Assembly: GCA_017528675.1 (NCBI GenBank)
Contig: JAFXOO010000306.1
Location: forward strand, 1-13,184
From: Oscillospiraceae bacterium
Lineage (GTDB): Bacteria; Bacillota; Clostridia; Oscillospirales; Ruminococcaceae
Reading direction: 5' to 3'
Length of the DNA: 13,184 nucleotides
The position numbers and the translations under genes were made by a program. The notes under the pieces are model-generated. The model did not search any database and was not told the DNA's origin. It saw only the letters and a program-made list of their open reading frames with translations. Positions 6,187 to 13,184 of this stretch are shown in pieces (position 1 is the stretch's first letter; each line of letters begins with the position of its first letter).

Positions 6187-7008
6187 TCACCCCTTGCTGT
6201 AGACTGGTATCACGATCTTGCATTCACGGTTTGCCGTCGTCTGCCGGATCGTGTACAGCTCGATGTCCCCTGTCTGTCCGTCCGTCTGGATGTTGAGCGA
6301 GACTGCACCGCTGCTCGGCACTGCAGGACCGTCCACGACAAGCTCCTGCGGGTAGGCGGATGTCGCAGAAGCAGTGATCCCCGCCTCACCGCGCAGCAGC
6401 CAGAAGCTTGGCGAACCGGTACCGGAATAGCTCATCGTGAAGCCGATGCTGTCGGAATCGCTCCCGGCGATGTAGGGCGTTTTCCGCAGGAAGTATCCGC
6501 CCATCGTGTAAATGTAGTCCGATCTCAGGGACTCTGCCATGCCGTCCAGCGTGAGGATACCGCCGGAGAACGTCACAGCCGGCACGTTCGTCTGTGCCGG
6601 CATGCCGTCATTGTCCAGCTCGATCTGCAGCGGGATGGTCACGCCATAGATGCCCGTCCCGCTGTACTTCTCACAGACATCCACGCCGCCGGTGATGATC
6701 CCGGCAATGCCTGACGTCTCAGGCAGCGTCTGCGGTGCAGTGCAGCCGAGGCTCAGCCCTGAAAAGAGCAGCCGTGTGAGCCGGACCTTGCGGGAGATCG
6801 CAAGCGCCTGTGCATAGCCGCATTCCAGCTCGACCTTGCAGGTCATCGTGTCTTTCTGTGCCGGATAGACGAGCGGATCGCCGTTTGCCATCGTAAAGCG
6901 TTTGGCGTTCGGTGTCCGCTTCTGTGCCGGCTTGCCCGTCCCGCCGAGCTGTCGGCAATCCGCAGCGACAAGCACGCCGTCTGCTGTATAAATATCCACA
7001 AACCGCAT
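6187..7008 (-). CDS. Distal tail protein (Dit-like)
   Basis: A 273-residue protein directly after the tape measure gene, the conserved place for Dit, which forms the ring linking the tail tube to the tip. It begins MRFVDIYTADGVLVAADCRQLGGT, and a two-part layout is visible: an N-terminal tube-like half to about residue 150, then a Gly/Ser-rich beta half (about 150-273) suggesting an inserted or appended beta-sandwich. The ATG overlaps the tape measure stop by one base (TGATG). A GGGAGG site sits about 12 bases upstream. No catalytic motif seen. Assignment depends on gene order more than on sequence. Confidence 0.65.
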   Translation of the reverse strand: MRFVDIYTADGVLVAADCRQLGGTGKPAQKRTPNAKRFTMANGDPLVYPAQKDTMTCKVELECGYAQALAISRKVRLTRLLFSGLSLGCTAPQTLPETSGIAGIITGGVDVCEKYSGTGIYGVTIPLQIELDNDGMPAQTNVPAVTFSGGILTLDGMAESLRSDYIYTMGGYFLRKTPYIAGSDSDSIGFTMSYSGTGSPSFWLLRGEAGITASATSAYPQELVVDGPAVPSSGAVSLNIQTDGQTGDIELYTIRQTTANRECKIVIPVYSKG

Positions 7009-10000
7009 CAGATGGTCACACCTCCCGACTGTGCATTGGCGATTTGCAGCGCTTTGACGACCGCCGTCACGAGCGTGTCGTTGCCGAGGTAAACCGGCAC
7101 GATGATGTCACCGCTTTGCTGTGGCTGCGGCTCTGTCGCCTGTGTAGTGTTGGTCGTGCTGCTGTAGGCGTAGCTGTTGTGGATAATTTGCTGTGCAGCC
7201 GGTGCCTGTACCGGAAGCGGCATGGACGCTGCTGTCTCGATCAGCCGCAGCACCGCAGGGTCGATCTCTGCTTGCAGCATCCCGCCGGTCATCGGCAGCT
7301 CCGGCATCTCCGGGAAGTCAGAGAGCTCCGGCCGGATAATAGCCGAAAGCTCCGGGAGCTCTGGCATTAGCAGCTCCGGCCTGATCACAGCCGAAAGCTC
7401 CGGAATATCAGAGATCACAGGCTTTCCAAGTTCAGGCAGCTCCGGCATCAGTAATTCCGGCTCGATCTTCGGCAGTGTGAATGCATCCTTGGCCGCCTGG
7501 ACAGCATCCTCACCGACCTCCGGCATCTCTGTCTCGAAGCCGACACCGATGCCGAGTGCAAGGTTTTTGCCGATCAGATCACGCATCAGCTTGGAGGGCG
7601 ACTGGATGCCGAGCGCACCCTTGAACTTGTCGAGGATGCCGCCGGAAAAGCCCGAGATCGTCCCGCCGAGCCAGTCAGCCATGCTCAGGATGCCGTTGCC
7701 GAGCCCCGTGACGATGTTCTTGCCGATGTTCAGCATGTCCTCCGGCAGCTTTTGCAGACCGTCAACGATTTTCTGTTTGAGGTCTGCTGCGCCTTCCTCG
7801 CCCTGCGTCACAAGGTCGGCGATAAAGGATCCGACACTGATCTTTGCATTCGTCCATGCTTCGGATGCCCATTCTGTGATGCTCTTCCAGCCTTCCTCGC
7901 AGCTCGTCTTGACATCGCCGAAAAATGTCTTGATGTCGTCAAGCCCGGAGAACCAGTTGTCCCAGAATGCATCAAAGTCAACACTGCCTGCACCATCGAG
8001 CACGCCGTTGATCAGCGCCATGCCGAGTGCCGCCCAGTCCTGCTCGCCGAGCACACGTCCGATCTCCTCGACCAGCAGCACAAACTCACCGGCAGATGTC
8101 TCGGCGAGCACGCACATGCCCTTGACGAGCTCCGCCACAAGCAGTGCACCTGTCTCCGCCAGCTGTCCGATCAGCTCAGGATCGAGCAGCGTGTCGATGA
8201 TCACCGGCACAAGCCCAAGCACAGCGTGCTGTAGCTCGCCGATTCCGTCACCGGTCAGACCCTCGATGATTGCTGTCAGGAGCTTACCTGCCACCTCGAT
8301 GACAGACGCCAGCATGGACGGATCGAGCAGTGCCTCACCGAGTGCCGTGATGATAACAGCCGCCGCACTGAGCAGCGGGTCGAGATTCTCCCCGACGAAG
8401 TCCGCCAGCATCGTGATGAGCTGCACAGCCACGCCAACGATGTCCGGCAGCGCCCCGATCAGACCGAGCACCAGCTCTCCGAGGATCTCACCGCCGAGCA
8501 CGAGCAGCTCCGGCAGATTGTCAATGAGCGCCCTGGCGACCGTTTGCAGGATGGTTTTTGCAATGGTCAGGAGCTTCGGCACGGCGTCTTTGATGCCTGT
8601 CAGCAGCATCTTGACAAGATCTGCACCCGCATCGAGCATCCTGCCGAGGTTGTCTGTGATCGCCGGGAGGATGCGCTCCATCAGCGTCTGTCCGACGAAT
8701 GCCGCGAGGTTTGCCCGCCGCTCCATACCGTCTGTCAGGCCGGTCAGCAGGCTCTCGCCGATCTCCATCAGCTCCGGCACAATGTCCGCAGCCGCATCCG
8801 GGAGCCGGATCAGCGTCAGGATCAGCGTGTCAGCGATCTCTCCGGCGTGCTCCTTGATGCCGTCCGTGATGCCCGTCACAATGTTGGATCCGAGTGCCGA
8901 CCACATAGCCGATGCGATCCCGGCAAGGTCGCCCTCGCCGATGTCGGCATTTTCGTAGGCTTCCTTGACCTGCGAGATGTACGAGCCCGCATCCTGCACG
9001 AGCGACCGCAGCGGCGCTGTCATGCCCTCATAGAGCGATACACCGAGCGCCTCCGCCTTGGATTGCAGGCTCTTGATGTCGCCCTCGAGGTTGTCATTCA
9101 TGGTCTTCGCCATGTCCGACATAGCGCCGTCACATTCCCCGATCGCCGCAGTCAGATCGTTGAACTCATCACCGCAGCCCGCAAGCATGCCCTGCGCCGC
9201 CGCAATGTCCGTTTTGTTGAATATGTCGTTGAGAACGCTCGTCTTCTGCGCGTCCGTCATGCCGGTCAGCGCCTTGTCGAGGTCGCCGAAGATCTCGTTC
9301 AGCCCCCTCAGATTGCCCTCCGCATCGAGCGTCGCAATGCCGAGCGCATCCAGCCGTGCTCTTGCCACGTCCGTCGGCGCACTCAGGCTCAGGATCATGT
9401 TCCGGAGCTTGGTGCCGCCCTCTGCGCCCTTGATGCCGCGGTTCGCCAGCACGCCGAGCGCAGCATTCAGCTCGACTGTGCCGCCCTTCAGTGACTTGGC
9501 TGTGCCGCCGACCGTCAGGATGGCTTCACCGAGCTGTGCCACATTGGTGTTCGCCTTGGATGCCGTCCTTGCAAGCTCATCGCCGAAGTGCGTCAGGTTC
9601 TCCTTGTTTGCTTCGATGCCGAGCGCAGCCATCGCATCGGTCGCCAGATCAGATGCCCGCGCCAGCTCCATGCCGCCCGCAGCCGCCAGGTCGAGCACCG
9701 CCGGGAGCGCGTCCGCTGCCTGCTCCGCCGAATAGCCGGCAAGCGCGAGGTAGTTCAGTGCGTCCGCTGCCTCAGAAGCCGAGAATGTCGTGCTTTCACC
9801 GGCAGCCTTTGCCGCATCGCTCAGCAGGTCGAAGCTGTTCACGCCGTCCTGGATCGTGTCACGGGTGATGCCCATCGTGGCAATGACCTGCGACATCGAG
9901 TGCTCAAACCCGGAGCCGACGCTGACAGCATAGCCTCCGAGCGCCGCCATGCCGGCACCGACCGCTGCGACCGCACCGCCCACCACTGCCATTCCGGATT

Positions 10001-10088
10001 TGGCAATGGATCCGAGCTTGTCCAGCCCCGCTTCAAAGCCGGATTTGTCGATCGCCGTATCGAATTTCAGTGTTCCGTCAAATGTCAT
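7008..10088 (-). CDS. Tail tape measure protein (TP901 family core)
   Basis: The largest gene here (1026 residues), which sets tail length, is threaded in the tail tube and leaves with the DNA at infection. Residues about 60-300 form the TP901/PhageMin_Tail core: TTFSASEAADALNYLALAGY, AAGGMELARASDLATDAM and LGVLANRGIKGAEGGTKLRN are its typical segments. A hydrophobic Gly/Ala stretch lies at about 31-56. Long amphipathic and hydrophobic helices (about 390-760) form the ruler and possible membrane-inserting part. A Pro-Glu-Leu repeat (873-932) and a polar tail ending ANAQSGGVTI follow. With the usual 0.15 nm per residue the tail would be near 150 nm. No peptidase or transglycosylase motif seen. 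The ATG follows a GAGGTGAG site nine bases after the Gp15 stop. Confidence 0.93.
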   Translation of the reverse strand: MTFDGTLKFDTAIDKSGFEAGLDKLGSIAKSGMAVVGGAVAAVGAGMAALGGYAVSVGSGFEHSMSQVIATMGITRDTIQDGVNSFDLLSDAAKAAGESTTFSASEAADALNYLALAGYSAEQAADALPAVLDLAAAGGMELARASDLATDAMAALGIEANKENLTHFGDELARTASKANTNVAQLGEAILTVGGTAKSLKGGTVELNAALGVLANRGIKGAEGGTKLRNMILSLSAPTDVARARLDALGIATLDAEGNLRGLNEIFGDLDKALTGMTDAQKTSVLNDIFNKTDIAAAQGMLAGCGDEFNDLTAAIGECDGAMSDMAKTMNDNLEGDIKSLQSKAEALGVSLYEGMTAPLRSLVQDAGSYISQVKEAYENADIGEGDLAGIASAMWSALGSNIVTGITDGIKEHAGEIADTLILTLIRLPDAAADIVPELMEIGESLLTGLTDGMERRANLAAFVGQTLMERILPAITDNLGRMLDAGADLVKMLLTGIKDAVPKLLTIAKTILQTVARALIDNLPELLVLGGEILGELVLGLIGALPDIVGVAVQLITMLADFVGENLDPLLSAAAVIITALGEALLDPSMLASVIEVAGKLLTAIIEGLTGDGIGELQHAVLGLVPVIIDTLLDPELIGQLAETGALLVAELVKGMCVLAETSAGEFVLLVEEIGRVLGEQDWAALGMALINGVLDGAGSVDFDAFWDNWFSGLDDIKTFFGDVKTSCEEGWKSITEWASEAWTNAKISVGSFIADLVTQGEEGAADLKQKIVDGLQKLPEDMLNIGKNIVTGLGNGILSMADWLGGTISGFSGGILDKFKGALGIQSPSKLMRDLIGKNLALGIGVGFETEMPEVGEDAVQAAKDAFTLPKIEPELLMPELPELGKPVISDIPELSAVIRPELLMPELPELSAIIRPELSDFPEMPELPMTGGMLQAEIDPAVLRLIETAASMPLPVQAPAAQQIIHNSYAYSSTTNTTQATEPQPQQSGDIIVPVYLGNDTLVTAVVKALQIANAQSGGVTI
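7293..7472 (-). repeat. PEL-rich tandem repeat near the tape measure C terminus
   Basis: Residues 873-932 of the tape measure protein repeat units of ELLMPELPEL and PELSA(V/I)IRPEL, with PEL or PEM about nine times in 60 residues. At DNA level the + strand shows repeated agctccgg with ccgaaagctccgg blocks near 7340-7410. The evenly spaced Pro residues rule out a long helix and suggest an extended or polyproline-like linker close to the tail-tip end of the ruler. Confidence 0.8.
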
Positions 10089-10097
10089 GTTCTCACC

Positions 10098-10685
10098 TCA
10101 CACCATCATAGAATCCCACAATGCATCCCCGAACGCTTCCTCCTCCCGTTCCCACGGGAGCCTGATCTGCCGCTGTATCGCTGCGATGCGCTGCCGTTCC
10201 GCCTTGTTCCTGATCTTGGAGAGATCACAGGAGCGGTATCCGATGCGCTTCATGCAGCCTGAGTCCTCCGGGAGTGCCTCAAACAGTGCCCGGAATTTCC
10301 ACCAGTGCAGATATCCGACCTCCAGGAGGTCGATGCCGTAAAACCGCCGGAAGTCCCCGACGATATACGCCGCATCCACCCGCCAGTCAAACACCGGCGG
10401 GCGTTCCGGCTGTTCATCATCATCTTCTTCTGTTTCTTCTGGATCCTGCCGTAGTCCGTCTGCCCGGTAAAAGCCGAGCAGCGCCGTGACAAGTGCTGCC
10501 GTCACATGCTCTGGAGGACCACTCACCCACATGAGCGCAGCCACAGCCCGTTCCTCCGGTGTGAGCGCCCGGTCGGCGAGCATGTCCGCAAACTGCACCC
10601 AGTCCCGGAAGTCCGTCAGCACGCTGTACCGACGCCCGTCCGCCTCGATGTGTTCCGGGAGCGCATCCAGCAGCAGGTGGATCAT
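10098..10685 (-). CDS. Bacteriophage Gp15 family tail assembly protein
   Basis: A 195-residue protein with the Gp15 family signature: FDWRVDAAYIVGDFRRFYGI (99-118), LHWWKF (126-131) and GYRSCDLSKI (149-158). An acidic run (DPEETEEDDDEQPE, 81-94) separates an N-terminal helical part from that core. In Firmicute siphophages it sits immediately before the tape measure gene, where the tail assembly chaperone pair (lambda G/GT-like) lies, so it probably holds the tape measure protein during tube assembly. The ATG overlaps the upstream stop as ATGA, with a GGGAG site inside the end of the upstream gene, so translation is coupled. The chaperone role is inference. Confidence 0.85.
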   Translation of the reverse strand: MIHLLLDALPEHIEADGRRYSVLTDFRDWVQFADMLADRALTPEERAVAALMWVSGPPEHVTAALVTALLGFYRADGLRQDPEETEEDDDEQPERPPVFDWRVDAAYIVGDFRRFYGIDLLEVGYLHWWKFRALFEALPEDSGCMKRIGYRSCDLSKIRNKAERQRIAAIQRQIRLPWEREEEAFGDALWDSMMV

Positions 10686-11062
10686 TTCTTTCTCCCGGCA
10701 GGCCGGTACTTGCTCAGACGCTCCATCCGGCGCTGCACGGAGGCGTTCTGCTGTGCTGCCACGAATTCCAGGAAGCTCATGTACATGTCCTCATAGACCG
10801 ACACGTTCTGCGCCAGTCCGTCAAACAGCTTGTCGGCCTCCTCCGGGAACAGCTCCCGGAAGAGCACCTCGTACATGTGCAGATAGCCGCGCAGCATCTC
10901 GGATGCCTTCCCGTCACGGGGCACAGCCTCTTCCGCTTCCCGCATCCGCTCGAATGCATTCTCATACCGCTCCATTGTCGGCAGATCACTCAGATCCAGC
11001 GTCAACGCCATATCCCTGATCTCCCAGATCTTCGGATCCTTCTGTTTCACCTGTGCCTTCAT
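10682..11062 (-). CDS. Putative tail assembly chaperone (G-like)
   Basis: A 126-residue, charged, helical protein between the major tail protein and Gp15, the place of lambda gpG-type chaperones. It begins MKAQVKQKDPKIWEIRDMAL, has an LDLSDLPTMERYENAFERM helix typical of small phage proteins in this slot, and ends in a basic tail (RMERLSKYRPAGRKK). The start has a GAGGAGGAAAAC site. It ends with a four-base overlap with the Gp15 gene in the -1 frame; the last bases, AGAAAGAAATGA, are A-rich but not a canonical slippery heptamer, so separate coupled products are more likely than a frameshift fusion. Function is from gene order. Confidence 0.65.
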   Translation of the reverse strand: MKAQVKQKDPKIWEIRDMALTLDLSDLPTMERYENAFERMREAEEAVPRDGKASEMLRGYLHMYEVLFRELFPEEADKLFDGLAQNVSVYEDMYMSFLEFVAAQQNASVQRRMERLSKYRPAGRKK

Positions 11063-11120
11063 TGTTTTCCTCCTCGTTTGATGCCGTAACTGTAGGTGCC
11101 GTCAGAGCGACACCAGCTGC

Positions 11121-11615
11121 TCATGTGTCCTCTGTGAAAGTAATGGTCTCCCAATCGTCCGATGTGGCCGCCGTGCCCTTGACGGCTGCGCCTCTTGCCT
11201 TCATCGTGCCGCTATAGGTGTAGATGTTGATGTTGTCGCCCTCTGCGCCAGAAATCACGGAGTAGTCACGCTTGTAGGCAACATGCGTGCCGTCGCCCTC
11301 CGTATCGACAACAATGATGGATAGCACGGCATCATCACCGATCCGTTCGCCGTCCGTGATCTTGATGATCTCGCCCTGCACCGGGTCGCCGGTGTACTTG
11401 TCGAAGCCGTAGTCATAGCTCGGCGCATAGCCCACAACATCCGTCTCCTGGAACGGCTCGTCCACATACTGCCGGGCGTACTCCTGCGCATTCTTGTTGT
11501 GTGTGAAGCTCGTGAACTTATGGATGCGATGGTAGACCAGCGATGTGCTGCCACTCTGGCTACCTGTCAGAACGCCCACAAATGCGAGCTTCTTGTGTCT
11601 TGCTACAATTGCCAT
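11121..11615 (-). CDS. Major tail (tube) protein
   Basis: A 164-residue protein starting MAIVARHKKLAFVGVL. This ATG at 11615 is chosen over one 26 codons upstream because AAGGAGGAATATATC precedes it and the longer form would overlap the previous gene. It has the size and beta-rich character of siphophage tube proteins (YVDEPFQETDVVGYAPSYDY, then IIKITDGE, VLSIIVVDTEGD and YKRDYSVISGAEGD). It lies between the tail terminator-like gene and the tail assembly genes. Stacked hexamers would form the tail tube. No Ig-like decoration domain is appended. A 58-base gap with no visible feature but the next ribosome binding site follows. Confidence 0.8.
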   Translation of the reverse strand: MAIVARHKKLAFVGVLTGSQSGSTSLVYHRIHKFTSFTHNKNAQEYARQYVDEPFQETDVVGYAPSYDYGFDKYTGDPVQGEIIKITDGERIGDDAVLSIIVVDTEGDGTHVAYKRDYSVISGAEGDNINIYTYSGTMKARGAAVKGTAATSDDWETITFTEDT

Positions 11616-11628
11616 GATATATTCCTCC

Positions 11629-12039
11629 TTACTCGTAAATAAGACGTAACTGTATCTGATAGCGTGCCGCATCTGCATCGGCATCGAACACATACCCGGA
11701 CGTCAGCACCTCGATGCTCACCGCCTCGTGTCCGTCCAGTGCCGGCAGCACGCCTGCCTGATTGTTGTCATAGATCCAGTCCGTGAATGCCTCATAGAAA
11801 TCTGCGTTCGCAGTATTCTGCTCTACATCCGCAGAATACGGCTCTCTGGATGCGAACACGAACAGAAACTGCCGCAAACAGTCTCCGTCCGTGTATTGCT
11901 GATAGATGGGATTGCAGGGGACGGCTTCAACAGAGTACTCAGTCGGCTCTGCGCCGAGGTAGTCAACACAGAACACGCCATCCCGCATTCCCTCAAATTG
12001 CATGAGATAGGTTCTCACACTGTCGATGATAGCGCTCAT
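11629..12039 (-). CDS. Tail terminator / minor capsid protein (Minor_capsid_3-like)
   Basis: A 136-residue protein immediately before the major tail gene, where the tail terminator is normally encoded. It begins MSAIIDSVRTYLMQFEGM and contains VEAVPCNPIYQQYTDGDCLRQ then FLFVFASREPY, an alpha/beta pattern seen in proteins named minor capsid protein in Firmicute phages. Its end, YQIQLRLIYE, is a typical strand-forming C terminus of tail terminators. The ATG overlaps the previous stop as ATGA, with a CAGGAGG site. The terminator role, capping the tail tube and joining it to the head, is inference from position and fold-like pattern. Confidence 0.7.
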   Translation of the reverse strand: MSAIIDSVRTYLMQFEGMRDGVFCVDYLGAEPTEYSVEAVPCNPIYQQYTDGDCLRQFLFVFASREPYSADVEQNTANADFYEAFTDWIYDNNQAGVLPALDGHEAVSIEVLTSGYVFDADADAARYQIQLRLIYE

Positions 12040-12362
12040 AATTCCTCCTGTGCCGCTTTCAGGATCTCCCGCTTGTGGTCAGCCTTCATGCGCTCGAACC
12101 AGAGCTTCCCCCGCAGTCCGCCGGAGCCACCCTTGTTGATGTAGTACTCACGCCGTGCCTTCGGCTCGGTGTTGATGATCTCGCCCGGCTTTTCTGCCTT
12201 GTGGGAATCCCGCATCTTTCCTGCGTTCCGGTAGATCGGCTTTGCGACTGGTACATAGGGCTTCATCTGCTCGATGCAGGCGCTGTCGATCTTGTCCTGC
12301 GCCCGCCGGAGACCTCTGTCTGCTCGTGCCCTGTTGAATGTCATACCAAGAAAACTGATCAT
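12036..12362 (-). CDS. Head-tail connector / minor capsid protein (Minor_capsid_2, gp10-like)
   Basis: A 108-residue basic protein. The start at ATG 12362 (MISFLGMTFNRARADRG) is chosen because it overlaps the upstream stop as ATGA and has GAGGTGA seven bases upstream; the frame is open further but runs inside the previous gene. It has the family layout: N-terminal helix (LRRAQDKIDSACIEQMKPYV), a PYVPVAKPIYRNAGKMRDSH segment, IINTEPKARREYYINKGG, and a C-terminal helix WFERMKADHKREILKAAQEE. This matches Minor_capsid_2 and HK97 gp10-type neck proteins that help close the head and attach the tail. Confidence 0.75.
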   Translation of the reverse strand: MISFLGMTFNRARADRGLRRAQDKIDSACIEQMKPYVPVAKPIYRNAGKMRDSHKAEKPGEIINTEPKARREYYINKGGSGGLRGKLWFERMKADHKREILKAAQEEL

Positions 12363-12685
12363 TTTGCCGTCACCTCGATGTGCTGTACCGCTGCCGATCC
12401 ATACCGGAAATCCTTGACGGATGTCACCGTCAGTACTGTGCCAGCCGGTGCTGTATTCTCCGATGCACCCTTCTCGATCTTGTCGTCCCTCTTTGGCATA
12501 TAGGTGATGTTTCCGGCCGGAATGATGCACAGGATCCTGTCATCCGGGTCACGGGTAATGCCGTTCACCGTCTCGCCGTGCGTGTCCTCCCAGTAAACGG
12601 GACCCATCACATGCGGAACATAGACCGGCGCCCGGTTGACGACCGTCTTTTCCCATACGGTGCAGGCTGCCATGTTTGTAAACAC
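12359..12685 (-). CDS. Small head-tail joining protein (Minor_capsid_1-like slot)
   Basis: A 108-residue beta-rich protein in the connector cluster. The GTG at 12685 (one base shared with the previous TAG) is preferred to the ATG at 12673, because the only ribosome binding site, GGAG, lies ten bases before the GTG and 22 before the ATG. Visible segments are CTVWEKTVVNRAPVYVP, GPVYWEDTHGETVNGI and ILCIIPAGNITYMPKRDDKI. The pattern and position suit a head-closure protein of the minor capsid 1 or SPP1 gp16 type, though the sequence match is weak. No enzyme motif seen. Confidence 0.65.
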   Translation of the reverse strand: MFTNMAACTVWEKTVVNRAPVYVPHVMGPVYWEDTHGETVNGITRDPDDRILCIIPAGNITYMPKRDDKIEKGASENTAPAGTVLTVTSVKDFRYGSAAVQHIEVTAK

Positions 12686-13101
12686 TACGCATCATCTCCA
12701 GTCGCCCACAATTCGATCGCTCCGTATACCTGCTGGATCAGACCGAGAAGCCGGAGCTCGTTTTTCGTGAAGTAGAGCGATGCCCCGGCGTTTGCGTAGG
12801 TCGTCGTCAGGCTGTAGGCGCCGATGCTCTCCGTGCCCTGCGATGCGACCGACATGTCCCGGGCGATCACATCCATTGCACGGGAGACGGCATCCACCAC
12901 GACCGATTTGACCGCCAGAGCGTAGTCGCCGGAGGCGTCCTCCCGGATCCGCTCGTCGATGTCAACACCGTATTCCTTGCCGGTCAGCCGCAGCTTGGCA
13001 GATGCCTGTTCCAGCAGCGCAGGGGCGGATTCCTCCTGCGCTGCCGTCAGACTTTTCCCGACCGCCTTGATGTCATCGACGGTCGCATATACTGCGCCCA
13101 T
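12685..13101 (-). CDS. Phage Gp19/Gp15/Gp42-family head-tail connector
   Basis: A 138-residue helical protein starting MGAVYATVDDIKAVGKSLTA, with LLEQASAKLRLTG, then VKSVVVDAVSRAMDVIARD, followed by the ESIGAYSLTTTYANAGASLYF and TKNELRLLGL segments typical of the Gp19/Gp15/Gp42 family. Members sit at the portal exit as the first adaptor ring. Its ATG overlaps the preceding stop by one base (TGATG), and there is no good ribosome binding site, so translation probably depends on reinitiation after the upstream gene. Confidence 0.85.
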   Translation of the reverse strand: MGAVYATVDDIKAVGKSLTAAQEESAPALLEQASAKLRLTGKEYGVDIDERIREDASGDYALAVKSVVVDAVSRAMDVIARDMSVASQGTESIGAYSLTTTYANAGASLYFTKNELRLLGLIQQVYGAIELWATGDDA

Positions 13102-13184
13102 CAGCCAATGTCGCTTGCCTTGACAGTCACATAGCCGACCGCCACGACCTTGGAGCTGGAGAGGTTGACGATCTCCAGAACGTC
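13101..13184 (-). CDS. C-terminal end of an upstream phage head gene (cut by window edge)
   Basis: Only the last 27 codons and a TGA are in the window, in a frame open to the right edge: they encode a beta-type end (VLEIVNLSSSKVVAVGYVTV followed by KASDIG). The one-base overlap with the connector gene shows it belongs to the same operon. The slot before a Gp19-type connector often holds the major capsid or a head decoration protein, but too little is visible to choose. Confidence 0.7.
   Translation of the reverse strand, partial: DVLEIVNLSSSKVVAVGYVTVKASDIG

Noticed and set aside
7177..8958. 593-codon open frame on the + strand opposite the tape measure gene
   Set aside because: Ser/Pro/Ala-rich shadow of a GC-rich gene on the other strand; the - strand frame has the TP901 motifs, a ribosome site and a matching place in the gene order.
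11616..11693. Upstream ATG extending the major tail protein by 26 residues
   Set aside because: The extension overlaps the preceding gene and lacks a ribosome site, while the ATG at 11615 has an excellent AAGGAGG.
12363..12530. Longer N-terminal form of the 12036 gene
   Set aside because: The added residues are an out-of-frame reading of the previous gene; the ATGA overlap at 12362 with GAGGTGA is the expected start.
1..13184. tRNA genes, CRISPR arrays, insertion sequences or defence genes
   Set aside because: None seen: no cloverleaf in the only intergenic region, no regularly spaced repeats and no transposase-like frame.

Overview
The window joins two things: the 3' end of a cell-surface protein gene on the + strand (3-1838), and the tail and lysis part of a siphophage late operon filling 2147-13184 on the - strand. 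The surface protein has E-box pilin-type (SpaA/Cna-B-like) domains, a Thr/Ala-rich region, a Ser/Glu stalk and an LPXTG-like sorting signal. This points to a Gram-positive Firmicute. High GC with Thr-rich linkers and an SPKT-type sorting motif is reminiscent of gut Ruminococcus and other Oscillospiraceae; that placement is inference from style, not from a marker gene.

The phage genes read right to left in the usual order for a Firmicute siphophage: end of an unidentified head-region gene (13101-13184); Gp19/Gp15/Gp42-type head-tail connector (12685-13101); three small connector or minor capsid proteins (12359-12685, 12036-12362, 11629-12039); major tail protein (11121-11615); two tail-assembly genes, the second of the Gp15 family (10682-11062, 10098-10685); tape measure protein (7008-10088); distal tail protein (6187-7008); tail hub or tip protein (4605-6182); three small tip or appendage genes (4243-4593, 4064-4246, 3393-4061); holin (3004-3381); and an Amidase_3-SH3 endolysin (2147-3007). 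Genes are packed with 1-4 base overlaps or gaps of a few tens of bases, so this is one translationally coupled late transcript whose promoter lies right of the window. The window's operon would build the head-tail joint and a long non-contractile tail, then lyse the host.

Between the two convergent units (1839-2146) there is no protein gene. It holds a hairpin after the surface gene, an AT-rich inverted-repeat element, and a very well matched sigma-70 promoter on the - strand (TTGACA, 17 bases, extended -10 TATACT) overlapping the endolysin stop codon. About 40 bases beyond the start expected from that promoter begins a strong 14-bp-stem terminator with a U tract. Promoter plus terminator with no reading frame is the signature of a small RNA of about 100 nt, and it is the most interesting object here. 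No integrase, repressor or cargo gene lies between endolysin and surface gene, so if this is an integrated prophage its attachment site should fall in this same 300-base interval.
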